Translations under genes and position numbers: made by a program
Notes under the pieces: model-generated
Database searches by the model: none
The model's input: only the letters and a program-made list of their open reading frames with translations
What the model was told of the DNA's origin: nothing
Assembly (NCBI RefSeq): GCF_024713945.1
Contig: NC_134679.1
Coordinates: forward strand, 1,059,001-1,123,000
Source: Dermatophagoides farinae
Lineage: Eukaryota > Arthropoda > Arachnida > Sarcoptiformes > Pyroglyphidae
Direction of reading: 5' to 3'
DNA length: 64,000 nucleotides
In this document: one piece after another, positions 11,552-28,100 of the stretch
Position numbering within the stretch: the first letter of the stretch is position 1
How the letters are laid out: every line of letters starts with the position of its first letter

Positions 11552-12565
11552 TCATTTTCTTGCACGTTTATAAAGCAATTCTAATGTTTGTTTTAATGTT
11601 TCCACTGCTGTCAATAGATCATTGGCACGTATTGCATACAATGCACTTTCACATAATAATTCAGCACGTTTTGAATCTGATTCAGAAAGCTGTAATGAAG
11701 CTAATTCTTGTGCCAATTGTTTTTGACGATCATCATGAGGTTTTGATCCTGCGTTTGTTGGTGTTGCACGTGGTGCTGGTGTAGGATACTGGATTGATGA
11801 TGATGATGATGGTGATGGTTCAATAGGATTAATCGGTTCATTAGAATGAACATTATTATAATCATTAGAACCAGGAGAAAATCCAATGTTTGATGGATAA
11901 GGCAATGTATTGCTCGTTGATGATGTTGATGTACCACCAGATGGATATGGACATGATGATTCATGATGTTGTTCATTATTATCACCAAGCGATCCATCAC
12001 TACCACCACCACCACCACCACCACCAATATCATTATCTTCAGGTTTGGGTGTTGGATTTTCATCTTGTTCTTTTTTCTTTTTAAAACATTCAACAGCACG
12101 CCATTTACAGAATTTAATTCGTTTCAAATTCTCTTCATCATCACGAACAAATACGGTGTACATTTGAAATATGTTTGATGCCGATAAATAAAGTTTATAT
12201 GCAAGATCATATTTTTCCATTAATTCTTCATTTTCTTCAGCTTTTTCCACCAATTTATTACCATATTCTTCTATAAATTTTTGTGCTTCTTTTTCATCCA
12301 AGAATAATCTATCACCAGTACTAGAACGTGATTTTTTCTCCATTTCTAAACATGACATTATTTCCAATAAAAATTTACGAAAATCATCACTTGGTTTTGT
12401 TTGATTTTTTAATGCAGCTTCAACCACATAACATAATGTCCAATATGTTATGATTGGATTCTGTACAAAACAATCACGTGCTAATTTCATGAATGGTAAA
12501 TATTGTTTATAAATTGGTTTGGTTGTCGATTGTTTCAAAAATGCGTCCAATGTTTGTTGATCCAT
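11552..12565 (-). CDS. VTA1: Vacuolar protein sorting-associated protein VTA1 (LIP5) homologue
   Basis: Minus-strand ORF of 337 aa starting at the ATG 12565-12563. Residues about 1-160 correspond to the tandem MIT-like N-terminal domain, including DCFVQNPIITYWTLCYVVEA and the ERIKFCKWRA-like segment (FCKWRAVECFKKKK) that matches VTA1 YARWKA. A low-complexity Gly/Ser/Pro linker follows (GGGGGGGG run near 185). The C-terminal VSL helix pair is LCESALYAIRANDLLTAVETL and LKQTLELLYK. VTA1 activates the VPS4 ATPase in ESCRT-III disassembly and multivesicular body sorting. A TTACAG acceptor just upstream of the ATG and a GTAAGAT donor near 12764 suggest a 5' UTR intron of about 190 nt. Confidence 0.85.
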   Translation of the reverse strand: MDQQTLDAFLKQSTTKPIYKQYLPFMKLARDCFVQNPIITYWTLCYVVEAALKNQTKPSDDFRKFLLEIMSCLEMEKKSRSSTGDRLFLDEKEAQKFIEEYGNKLVEKAEENEELMEKYDLAYKLYLSASNIFQMYTVFVRDDEENLKRIKFCKWRAVECFKKKKEQDENPTPKPEDNDIGGGGGGGGSDGSLGDNNEQHHESSCPYPSGGTSTSSTSNTLPYPSNIGFSPGSNDYNNVHSNEPINPIEPSPSSSSSIQYPTPAPRATPTNAGSKPHDDRQKQLAQELASLQLSESDSKRAELLCESALYAIRANDLLTAVETLKQTLELLYKRARK

Positions 12566-15500
12566 TTTGGATTTCTGTAACAACAAAAAAAAATGATTAA
12601 AAAATTGCATATGCACGAAATCTACGAATACAATATAATGACAAATTATTTCAATGACAATCAAAATAAAATGATTGCCAACGCCTTAAATTTTTTTTTT
12701 TGGTTTATTTCAACATTTGATGCAATGATCGATTACGTGTTGATTCGAAAAATAATCATCTTACTTTTTTTTATCTACAATAAACTTTGAATAGATAGAG
12801 ATTTTTGTTCCAAAATTTTACTGTTCAAAAATTAAAACATCTGATGATGATGATGAATCAAATCTGGAAAATCACCGATGAAACAAAAACAAAAAACGAA
12901 AAAAAAAATTTTTTGCTTAAGAATAAACAGTTATGTTATGTTATGTTATATATATTCACAGTGAGACGTCTATTTTCACCTGAATAGTTCGATGGATGTT
13001 TTTTTTTTAATCACATTCACATGTTGTTGAAAAAATGATATATATATACGCGTATATGCACAATGTTGGTCTGAATAAAAATTGAAAAAAAATTTTCTAA
13101 AATAAACCGAAAAACAAATTGATAAAGATAGAAGAAAATTCATTCTAATCACCAATTTTTTTTTCTTTCTTTCGTTGTTATGATTTATGTCTCTAGTTCA
13201 TTGATTTATGAGAATGAATAATTTTTCAATGATGAAATAGTTTATTCAAGTTTCCGGCAACAATACCATGGTGATAATAAAACAAAACGACAACGACAAC
13301 GACAACAACACCCGGTAAGTTCGAATAAAATTTAAAAAAAACCGTGATCAGTAATTTAATTATGAAATTCATCTATTTTTAGTGTACACTTTTTGTTTTC
13401 ATATGTGAAATAGAAAAATATAATTGATTGATGAATTCATCAAGATCAGAAAACAAAACAAAACAAAAAAAACGATTAACGTGTATGTATGCATACTAAC
13501 AAAACACACCCATAAAGAAAACAAAACATTCACATCATCATCATTTTTGTGGTTGTATTTATTTGCGTTCATTCGAACCAAAACAACACCGTAAACAGTG
13601 AGAAAAGTGATGATGATTTTCAAAAGAAAATTCTGGTGAATTTTTTTTTTGTTTTCGGTAAAAGAAAAATTCTAAAATCCGTATTCTTTTTTTCTTTTAC
13701 AGAATGTTGAACCCTGACCTTGTCCTATTATATTAGAAGACAACAACAGCAAACAACAACAACAACAACAACGAAATAGAATAATCGAAATCAATATATG
13801 TGTGCAATATGATCTTTATGCAAAATTATGATTGATACAAAAATTGTCGATAAAATACAATCATTCATCATCAATCGATGGAATTGTAACAAACATAAGA
13901 TCCTGATGAATTGTGTCGTTGTTGTTGCTGCTGTTGGTTAGTTGGTAGTTATCTAACCATCATAAAATCATCATTTTAACCAAAAAAAATTTTTTTTTTG
14001 TATCCATTTACATAAAGGTACATTTTTTTTCATCTGTATGTGTAATTTATCATACCAAATCATCAACAAATAGCACGTCATACGAATTAATTACATCTAT
14101 ATATTTGTGTGTGTGTGTGTGTGTATGAAGAATGATAAAAAATTAGAAAAAAAATCATCATAGCATCCATCAATCTATCCATAAACTTTTAATGATAACA
14201 ACAACAACAACAAAAACAAAACATACTCATCATCACATTTGCCATTGAAAGTTTTAACTTGATTTGAAACTCGTTCAACATTACCATCGTTCCTTATAAT
14301 CAGCAGTTGATTTGAATTTAAATGTGATGTGTGTGTGATCAGTGTGATCAGTGATGATTACGAAATTGAATTAAAGAATTGATAACAATAATTGATTGAT
14401 TGATAATGTGATTGATGATTTAAACGAAAAATCATTGTCCCTTTTTTTGTGTGTGTATGTGTAATACTTGAAAATTATCATCATCAATAGTAATTTGTCC
14501 TTTTTGGTCTCTTTTGATCGATTCACATGTGTGTGTCCGTTTGTGTTTGTGTAAAATCCAAAAACTTTGGAATTTTGAAATTTGGAACATTTGATTATGA
14601 ATCATGTGTTTTTTATTGTTGATATCGATATTTTCATTTTGAATTCAGTTTTTGTTTTTTTTTTTGTTTTGTTTTGTTCTGTGATGATGATTATACCATA
14701 TCACAATCACAACCACCACCACCACTCTGCCACACAACCACAATCAACAACAACAACAACAACAACAACAGATTGTTTTGACCTTTATATTACCTCTCTT
14801 CTCTCTTTTTTTTCTATGTTTATGTTCAATCAACCACCACCGTTCCACCGTATTCATTCATCATTTTGTCGAGTGTAGTACTCAATAATTTATGTTTTTT
14901 TTTCTCTTACAACAAGTTGTTTATTCTTGTACACACGAACACACACACACACACCGACACAAACACTAACATTCTGAATTCTTTGTACATTCAAACATCA
15001 TCTACACACAAACAAGATTCCGGTAAAAATTCTTCCACATAAAAACATTTTGATAACTTTATTTTGTTGTTTTTTTTTGGCAAGCATTCCATTTTTTTTT
15101 AATTTAATTCGAAATTTTGGAATCAAGAAACAAAACAAAACAAAAAAAATGACGATGTATTCATTGTCAGTGTTGCTGTGTTGAAGAATCATGAATTCAA
15201 TATCAGATGAAAATTTTCATGATAAAATTCTTTTCTTTTTTTTGGGGGGCGAAAACATGATAATAATTCTGGTCGATAATAATTTAGGATTTTCAAATTT
15301 TTCCATCATTCATTCAGCCACTTAAAAAAAAGGGTTCGAATTTTACTCATTATCTCATTTGTTGTTATTTGTTTGTTTTTCGTTCGTTTCGTCAACGTTT
15401 GAATCTCAAATCACACGCACACGATTTTTTTTTAAAATTTTGATTCAATGTGAACTGAATAAATCAAGAAAAAAAAACAAAAACAAAAGTGACTAATTGC

Positions 15501-16198
15501 TCAGCAAGTAAGTTAATGTGATTATAAATTTTTTCTTTCATTAATTTCTTCTTTTTTTATTTTGTATAAAATAAAGGTCTTTCATATACAAAAAAAAATT
15601 AATTTAAAAAAAATGGATAAAACAACAATCTGTTTAGTGGTTGAAACAAATGATTATGGTCATCATCATTATCGTCATGATGATGATGATAATGGTAATG
15701 AACATAGACGGCAACAACAAAGAAAATTATTATTACAATCGTCCGGTGAAATCAACAACAACAACAACAACAACAAGAAAAAAATTGTTAAACATAATCA
15801 ATTGGCATCAACGTTACCATGTGATAATTATTTAAATTTAAATAATAATAATAATAATCAGAAACAACAAATGAAACAAATTCATTCAAATTCTAATGGA
15901 ATTTCATCAATGAAAGCATTAAATTTACGTTTAATGATACCAATCATGCGTGCATCTTGTTCATCATCATCATCATCATCATCGAATTCTGTAAATGAAC
16001 AGAATTTAAATTCAAATTCTAGTTATAGTAGTAATAATAATTCAATGATGATGATGATGAATTTAAAACAACAACAAACATCATTAACTAATAATAATAC
16101 CACTACTACTACTACTACTACTACCATTACAAAATCATCATCATCACCAATAATATTCCGTTCGCCTTTTTTCATCATCATCATCATCATTATTAACA
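12566..16198. other. Intergenic region between divergent VTA1 and SCaMC genes, with the SCaMC leader
   Basis: About 3 kb of A/T-rich sequence plus the probable 5' leader of the carrier gene. It holds (TTATG)n near 12931, a GT repeat (14107-14124), CAA/ACG triplets (13290-13312, 13745-13771) and a GTAAGT site at 15508 that could open a 5' UTR intron. The stretch 15613-16233 is an open frame discussed separately. Both promoters must lie here because the flanking genes diverge. No other gene seen. Confidence 0.5.
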
Positions 16199-19079
<2,881 letters not shown>

Positions 19080-19966
19080 AAAATTTTTTTTTTCATTCGA
19101 ATTTCCGAAGAAAAAGAAATTTTTGTTATCATCATCATCATCATCGTCATCATCATCATTTGAAATTTGGACCTTCGATTCTTTATTTTTCTATATTTAT
19201 ACACAGACACACACCCACATGCTTGCTTATTAATCAATTAAATAATAAATTCGATTCGTTAAACACACACACACAAAAAAAAAGTTCAAAAAAAACACCA
19301 CAAATCAACAAGAATTTCACAATTCTTTTTTTTATAAATAAATTTGTTATCATTTCTTGTTGTTTTTGGGATTCTCACCATCGCCATCATCATCAGCTGA
19401 ATGCATTTTAGAATAACAATTCTCTTTAGGTAAAAAAAAAATTAAATTAGTTAGTGAAAAGAAAACAAACAAACAAAAAATTTGCTTCTCACACACACCC
19501 ACACACACACACACACACCGACAATAGTCAACAACAACAACAAAAATATGATAGCTTTATATTGAAAAAAATAGGAATTTAAAATTAGGTATCAAAAATA
19601 TAAATGAATCAATGAATTGTGAACCAAGATTGTGATTGTGATTTTTTTTCTTCTTCAAAAATTTTTAATTGATAATTTATTCATTTTTTTTATTGATTAT
19701 TATTATTATTGATGATGTTGATGATTATTGATTGATTGATTGATTGATTAATTGATTAATTTTCAAAAAAAAAAAAAATAATGCGAAATAAACATGACAT
19801 GTATGTGTGTGTGTGTTCTTATTTTGCTTTTCTTGTTCTTCTTTTTGATAACTTATTGTGTAATTTGTATAAAAAAATTATTGATATTATTTTATCACAC
19901 ACAAAATGAAAAACCAATCATTGTGAATCACAATATATATAGAATATTTTGCAGAATGTCAAAATT
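19080..19966. other. Convergent 3' regions of SCaMC and SLC26 genes
   Basis: Two genes converge here. AATAAA at 19244-19249 could serve the carrier. The rest is CA, CAT and TGAT repeats (19497-19520, 19719-19750) and a 14-nt A-run (19765-19778). No independent gene seen. Confidence 0.5.
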
Positions 19967-22900
19967 TTATCTTGATTGTATAAATAAGCTTTCTAGATGT
20001 TTTTTGAAATCCGACATTGATGAGAATGATGTTGTTTCATCTTGTTGTTGTTCTTCATCGTCTGGTTGTCGTCGTTGTTGTGGTTGTGGTTGTTGATTTT
20101 CTTTGTTGTCTGATTTTTCAGATTTTTTCCAAACACCTGGCTTGCTATATGTAAATTTTGGTTCTGGTGGTGGTGGTGGTGGGATTGATTTTGATAATTT
20201 ATTATGAACAATTGATTCATTTGCTAGTGGAGGTGGTTGTGCATAATTTCTATTTAAAGATTGTTGATTAATTATTTGAAATCTTGAAGGATTCGATGAT
20301 GATTGTTGTTGTTGTTGTCGTTGTTGTTCAGAATGATCAATAGAATTTTGTCGCTTAAATGATATAGGAAGTACGGTTGATTTGTCATTGATTGAATGGC
20401 CATCGGTTTCACGTTTTTCACCACCACCATTATCATCATTATTCGAATTATTGGATTCCATCTCCAATTCAATGACACGTTTATTGAAAAAATTTTTCAA
20501 TTTTTTCTCTTTAATTTTACCGGATTTTTTATCTTTATTATTGTTACCGGTGGTGGTTGATGATTGAATATCAGTGACTGTTGTGGTAGTCATCGTTGTC
20601 GGAATTTTTTCTTCATCACTTGATGAATTTAAACGTAATTGTTTATGTAATGTTTCCAATGTATCATATCGATTTGAATTTGTCATTGGAATCGTAATGG
20701 CCATATTAATAGCTGCTTTCAATCCAATATGCAATGATTGATGTAATGAATGATAAAAATGTATACTAAATTCACCAGCATTATGAATAATTTGTACTAA
20801 TCGTGTGTGAAATATAAACATAACAACCAATGAATGTTGTTGTTGTTGTTGTTTTGATGATGATTGTTTCATACGATGATCGTGATCATGGTCATGATCA
20901 TTATTATTCGATAAATCAGTAGTCACAGTGAGTGCTGACGATGAAGATGATGATTTGTTGATCAAATTTGATTGTTGCCATGATTCACATATCTGTATTG
21001 TTCTCATTATTGTTCCTTTTATAGCACGTATACTTGGCCAATCAAGATATGATATTGATCTGCAATCAAAAATTAATTTTCTATTCATAATCATTGAATT
21101 TGAATCATCATTTGATTTTGTTGTCAACATGCATGAATCGGAAACTTTTCGACAAACATCGCGTACGAAACTATCGATATTTGCTATTGTCAATATTCGT
21201 TTATCTATATGGAATATATTTATCGTTTTCAATGTTGATGATGGCAATGTTTTTAATATATTACATTCATTATCATCATCATCATCAACATCGTCATCAT
21301 CTTGACCATTATGATGATGATGATCAAATTTTGAATGTAAAATATTTCTGGATACAAGTAAAACTAAATTTGTTTTAGTTATCAATGCTTTTTGTATGGA
21401 AAATGTAAACGACTCAAATGGTCTATATCGTAAACAATAAATAATCAATGAAAGTCCCAAAGAACAATATAACGATATTTCAATATTCAGCAAAATAAAT
21501 GATACAAAAGTAAGTGTCCAAATTACGATGTCTAAGATGGATGTTTTCCAAAAATTTTTAACATTACCAATTTCTTCAATCAAAGCAACAACGGTATCGA
21601 ATGCAACAATACTGGCAATAATACATTTTGGTATTTTGGCAATAAATGTTTGTAATGTTAACCAAATGGCCAATGTTACCGTGCTAGCAATCAAACTGGA
21701 AATCTAATTTTTTTTTTTTTTTTTTTTTTGAAACAACAACAAAAGAAAAAAAAATTATGATGAGTGGCAATGAATGGCTAGAATTATAAATCAATCACAA
21801 TCAAGAATTACCTGTGTACAGGCACCAACATTACGCATACGATCACTACGTATTTTTGATGGACCACTTGGTAAACATTTCATGAATGATCCAAACAAAT
21901 CAATAATACCTTTATATAATAATTCATTATTAATATTATAGGTTTTCCATCCTAAACGATAAAATTTCATTTGTTTTGGCCATAATTGATGTTTACGTTT
22001 AGCGAATTTTGGTTGATGAATTTCTTCAGTATCTTTGATAACCAAATCTATGGCTAATGAATGCATATAGATCAAGAATAACAACGTAGCCGTAATACAT
22101 TCAAACCATATACGGTTTATATATTGACTAATTGGTGGCCATTCCAGATGAAAATTGCTCGACATATCGATTAGAGTTTCATTGCCAAAATTAATTCCAT
22201 CGATTGTATAAATTTTATATTTCTTCACATCGACAAAACAAACAACAATAATGCTGATTGAAATCAATATAAATTCAATCGGTATCCGGCAAACAATTTG
22301 CCGTAGCCAATTCAAACGATAATTGAATATATTTTGCCAATAATAATGGAATAATCGAAACAATGTTAATAATGCTAAACAACCAATCGATACTATCCAA
22401 CTATTCCAGTTAATATGTTTCATTGTAACGAGATTTTTATAGAAATTATTTCGATATAAATTCGGTATAATCATTATCGATTTTCCATCACCCAATGTCC
22501 ATTGTTGATGAAAACCAGCCATTGAACAGATTTGTAATGTAATTATCAATAGATAGAGGCCAGCACGAAAACCACTTAGTATTTCATATGGAATAAAACG
22601 TACCATTGAACCAATTCTCAATAGACCAGCCATCATACAACAAATACCAATAGTGAATGTAACAACAATGACAACATTTTCGGCCATATCAAAATCATTA
22701 TTGATTCGTCGTAAAATAATACCCATATATGTGGCTGATACTAATGAAAAAGTGCCATAAGAAAAACGACGATTAGCACCAATTAATGCATACAAGATTG
22801 ATGAAATAACATTTGTATGTATTGTATGTGCCAATGGATATTCAGCTATAATTGAATATGCAATACCTAATTGGTAATTTTTTATACGAGAAAAAAAAAC

Positions 22901-23219
22901 GAAAACAAAAACAAAAACAAAATTATTCACGTGATAAATGAATTTAATTATTATTCAAAAAAGCAAAGAAGAAGAATTTACATTGTGGAATCTGATAAAG
23001 ACCAATATAGATTCCGGCTATAATATCATTGAAAATGGTTGTAAAACAATATGGTAACCAACCAAAAATTGGAAATACTGTAACCAAAAATGATCGAATT
23101 GATCGAATGAAAGAATTTGATGAACGAACATTGAGATTATCATCATCTTCATGATGATGAAAATCAATTGTTGAATTATCATTCATTGGATTATCTTCTT
23201 TTTCACGATTATCAGTCAT
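19967..23219 (-). CDS. SLC26 family anion (sulfate/chloride/bicarbonate) transporter with STAS domain
   Basis: Three exons on the minus strand: 23219-22982, 22866-21812, 21703-19967, giving 930 aa. The membrane domain shows SLC26 landmarks: GWLPYC and DIIAGIYIGLYQIPQ before TM1, AYSIIAEYPL, the TM3-like YGTFSLVSATYMG, GFRAGL, FGSFMKCLPSGPSKIR and the TM8-11 helices in exons 2 and 3. The family-typical Gly after IPQ is Cys here because the codon is split by intron 1. A STAS domain spans roughly residues 455-700 (ILTIANIDSFVRDVC, LIFDCRSISYLDW), interrupted by His/Asp-rich and Ser-rich inserts. The last 200 residues are Gln/Asn/Pro-rich and probably disordered. The substrate cannot be read from sequence. 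Intron 2 has an odd acceptor (see findings). Confidence 0.88.
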
Positions 23220-24834
23220 TTTTTTTCTGTGTTTCAATTTTTTTTTTCAAAACACAAACTTTTACAAACAAATGATGGAATATTGACGATGGAATAAGAT
23301 GAAATGAATTGGATTTCTTTTCCATTGGTTTCTTGATCATTAACATCTTTCAAAAAAAAAAATGGAAATAAATCTGTCAAAAGGTTATTTTTTTTTTTTT
23401 TTTTTTGATTTATAATCTGATTTTTTTTTCAGCCAAATGTTATCAGTGAATGACAGTCCATGATGTGTGTGTGATTAATTTATTGATGATTGAATGATTT
23501 ATGTTATGTTTTAATATTTTTGTTTTGATTCCGAATAAAAGCCGCCGGTTATTGACAATTTTCGAATATAAAAAAAAATTTTTTCATTTTCGATCAAATT
23601 CTTATCCACCAGATGGCAATGAAAATGAATATTTGATTTTTTTGCTTGTGTTGATATTTCGAACCCAAAGAGAGAGAGTGAGAGAGAGAAACAAATATTT
23701 ATAATGGGATTTTTTCATCTGTTTTTTTTTTTGATGTTTTTTACGATCCATCATGAATTGACCAACGTTTTATACATTACAAATGGATTTACGATAGATA
23801 GAAAAAACGAAAGAATGAAAGCGAAAGTGAAAGTGAAAAACAACATTACAACATATATGACATGCAAACTCGTGGACAAAGAGGATTTATATATATATTT
23901 TTATTCTTTGTCCACATTATCTTCTTCATCCGTAAATGATTAGATTTGAAATGAAGAAAAAAAACAACACAAGTTATATAACCCAAAGAATGCGGCTAGG
24001 GCAAGATGAAGCTTTTTTGGAACCAAAAAAAAAAACAACAACAAAAACAACAAACCGTAAGTAATTTCACATTTGCAGAACATTCTCGAGGATTTATTCT
24101 TTATAATTGTGAAAGAATCAAAAAAAAAACGAGATTTTTTTTTCTTACTTACTTAATTTACTTTATGCACATAAAGTGATCATTATCATTACCATTATCT
24201 TTCTATTGTTATCATCATCATCATTATCATTATGAATAAATTAAGAATACGGTGATGATGATGATGATGATCAATTGTGGTAGATTAATATACACGCATA
24301 CACAAGAGAATTTCTTTTTTTTTTTTTGAAAATCTTGATTATTTTATTCTTTGTTGTCAATCATTGTTGTTGTTGTTGTTGTTTTACGCTCATTATGGAT
24401 AACAACAACAACAACAACATTTTTTGTTTTGAAGCTAATTAATACTGACAAATACATGCTCAACATGCATACACATTCCACCCACTCACCACACACACTC
24501 AATCCAAACGATGACGATGAAGATGATGAAAAAAAAACCCGAAAAGAGGAAAAAAACATTTCGAAACATTCGCAGTAGCTCCATCTTTCTCTCGATTAAA
24601 ATCCGATGAGATTAATAAATGATGGCAAATGTAAAGTAAAAAAGCAAAAAAATTTGCCCACCAAATATTTAAGGAGAAAACGAGAAAACATTGATTCATT
24701 TTTGATTGACAAAATGATCCTCGACTAATAATAATAATTTTTCTTTTTTAGCATTTTTTTTTTCTTTTCATTTGTCTAATCAAATCAATTTCTTAGCCTT
24801 GATTTTCAAAGATTTTTGACATACACACACACCA

Positions 24835-24859
24835 AACCGAACCGAACCGAACCGAACCG
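24835..24859. repeat. (AACCG)5 pentanucleotide tandem repeat
   Basis: Five perfect AACCG units followed by a diverged AGCC and CAAACC. It is more G+C-rich than the surrounding repeats. Confidence 0.85.
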
Positions 24860-25149
24860 AGCCAAACCCAGATCAAAGAAAAAAAACAGAAAAAAAATTG
24901 ATAGTTTGATGATCTGATTTGTGTGAATTTCGAAAAAAAATGACAAGAGAATTACATGTTTTTATTATTTATATCACACGTTCGTTTACACATACAGAGA
25001 GAGAGAGACTGTATTTATTATTTGAATGTTTGACGATGAATAAATATAAATTGATCGATCAATTCCGATTGCAATGATCAATCGATTGCAATTCAAAATA
25101 TATTCATTGATAATGATGATGGTGATGATGGTTGATTGATGATCGATAA

Positions 25150-25150
<1 letters not shown>

Positions 25151-25192
<42 letters not shown>
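25151..25192. repeat. (TG)21 microsatellite
   Basis: Uninterrupted 42-nt TG run, the longest dinucleotide repeat I noticed in the window. A second TG block lies at 25231-25251. Confidence 0.95.
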
Positions 25193-25193
<1 letters not shown>

Positions 25194-28100
25194 TTTATGA
25201 AAATCATCATTTTTCATTCTTTTTTTTCAGTGTGTGTGTGTGTGTGTGTGTAAGTGGTAAAAGAAAAAAAATTTCATTGAAAAAACACTTATTTTTTTCA
25301 TTGTTGAAATTATTTTCATTTTACCAGCTGAAACTACTACCACTACTACTACTACTGGTTATTGATGATTAATGAAACTGGTGAAAGTTAACCTGAACAA
25401 GTAGAAAAAAAATTCATTCATTCATTCATCATTCATATTTATATTTGAATAACAATGTTTCTGTGTGGCCAATGAAATCGATTGAATTTGATGAATTTTT
25501 TTTTGTTTGTCTTCTGTTTAGTTTCACTTGTATTACATGATCTAGGTTTTTCTGTTTCTGTAGACATATTTACTCTCTCATTTTTGCTATTAATTAATTC
25601 ATTCATTCGTGAGAAATTTTTTTTTTTGCCATAATGAAATTAGCACTGTAAATCTTCATCATCATCATCATCATCATTATCGAATTATTATTCGGTTGAT
25701 TAGATTTTGGCAAACAACAAAATGTGTGTGTGTGTGTGACAAACAACAAAATCTGATTAAAAGAGGAAAAAAATTATCATTAAATTTCACGATGATGGTG
25801 ATGGATATAGATGAATCATGATTTATTTTTTTTCAAGTTGAAATACCACCAAATATTTGGTCATTATCACCATCGTCGAATGGTGTCGCCATTTGATGTG
25901 GTGGTTATGAATTGATTTGCAAAAGAATAAAGTGTGTGTGTGATATCGATTTTCGTCATCATTAGTTTCGTTTCGTTTCGTTTAGTTTTTTTTTTGGCTG
26001 GAAATTCCAATTTTTTTTTTGCTGAAATTGTTATCACCAACTTTGAATCCATAATATAATGTAGATTGACAAAAGTGAATGAATGAATGAATGAAATATT
26101 GACAATCATACTTGTGATGAAGTGAATGTGAATGAAAGTTTTCATCATCAAGATATTCAACTTTGAAACAAGTTAGTGAGACTGACAAAAAAAATGAAAG
26201 TAGAATAAATCGATCAAGTTTTTTTTTCTTTCAGAATTATAGAATTCTTATTCACTCATTCTGTGTGTGTGTGTGTGTGTACTAATTAAGTGTTGGACCA
26301 ATTTTTTTTTTCATCACGATAATGATGACGATGATGATAAAAAAATCAATTTTCATCATACACACACACACACACACACACCAGGTAGATAGATAGATAA
26401 ATGGGCAGCAGTTGGTAATCAAGCCAAAAATTATCATTATCATTACCATTTTTATGGAATTGTTTAAATTGTCAAATTATTTTTATGTGTGTAAATTAAC
26501 AATAATCAATTATCGTTTTTTGGTTTTTCTTCCATTTCTTCTTCTTCTTCCTCTTCATCTTCATCTTCTTCTTCTTGTTCCACCAGAAAACAGAATGATG
26601 AACGTTTGAAATTTGATATCACAAGCTGATATTTGATAATATTTTCAATGATGATGATGATCATGATCATCATCATCACATCTTCAATATCGTTGATGTT
26701 TACTTTTAGTTTTTTTTTATATATACCTTTATTATGAATCAAATATTGAGAATGATTTAGTATCAATGAAAAAAAAAAATAAAGTGAAAAGCATAATAAT
26801 GATGTTTTGATACACACACACAGGATAAATGAAGAGAAAAAAAATACATGCCTGAATGATTTGTTTTTTTTTTGGACACTGGTATGGTATCGTTCACACA
26901 CAAACACACACACACACAGGACCTAGTGGTAGTGCTTTTTTGGAACCTTTTTTGTGTGTGTGTATAGTGATCATAGCACCGGCGCCATAATTCTATTCAT
27001 AAGTGTATGTGTGTGTGTGTGTGTGTATGGGTACGGTAAACCAATAATTCCATTCATAGACTTTATATAATAGAAAGACAAAGATACTTGCACAGTCAAC
27101 TTACACAAACACACACACACACAAAGTATATCACATCATAAAAATCAAAAAAAAAAAAATTTTTCATTCATTGTGAATAGTTTCAACGGTTCTTTCTTTA
27201 GTTTGATTTGATTTAAGTCGTTCATTCGTTCATTCATTCATTCAATGTTCTTGACATCGAGATAACAACAAAAGCAACGAGAGAAAAAAATTCCATAAAT
27301 TTTCATCTAATTGGAATATATTTTGAATCATATGACAACTTATTGATTATCAATTATCATTTCGTAGCTGCTGTATTCATCGTTCATTCATCCATATGTG
27401 AATAATCATCATCAGCGAATTTGAAACTTTAATCGTGTCCAAATGAAAAGTTCATAATATGTGCATCTATCCAAATTTCTATTTCTAAAACAAATAAACA
27501 AACAAACGGAGACAAAAAATTCATGTTCAATTGTCGTCACAAGTTGTGACAAACAATTAATGGATGGTGAAAAAAAAGTTTTTCCAATTTTCTCGCTAAT
27601 TGTCATCATCATCATCATCATTGATTGTGATGTTTTTTTGTGTTTTTTTTTTACTGAACACAAAAATCAATTGAGCAAGTAAGTGAATAAACAGAAAAAA
27701 ACTCTGTTTGTTTCTTTTTTTTTTGTTGAAATCCAATGAATATTACCATTTACATTGATGATGGTGATGATGATTTGTTAATTAACAAAGTTTAAGTGGT
27801 TTTTTTTTCTTCTCCCTTTCACGTATTCTTCAGGATTCTTTATTTTTATTTTTTGCTGCAACAACCTCATGAATCATGAATAACGCACGCATACACATGA
27901 ACAAAGAAAAAAAAACAATTACACAAATGATGATTTGTTCATGTGAATGAACAAGAATAAGTAATTTGCTAAAACAAATGCTGAAAAAAATGTGATTCAA
28001 AGTCTGATTTGCGGATTGTTTTTTGTTTTTTTTTGGGCAGAAAATTTCATTAAAATAATGGTGAGAATTTTCTGTTTTTTAACCATTGAAAACCACAAAA

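Noticed and set aside
11560-12099. Several His/Met-rich ORFs in other frames over VTA1
   Set aside because: Alternative-frame translations of the low-complexity linker of VTA1.
23704-23943. 79-codon ORF with a signal-peptide-like hydrophobic start
   Set aside because: The hydrophobicity comes from T-rich DNA, there is no splice or polyadenylation context, and the rest is not recognisable.
24835-24859. (AACCG)5 as an interstitial telomere repeat
   Set aside because: Arthropod telomeres are usually (TTAGG)n; this is a different unit and only five copies.
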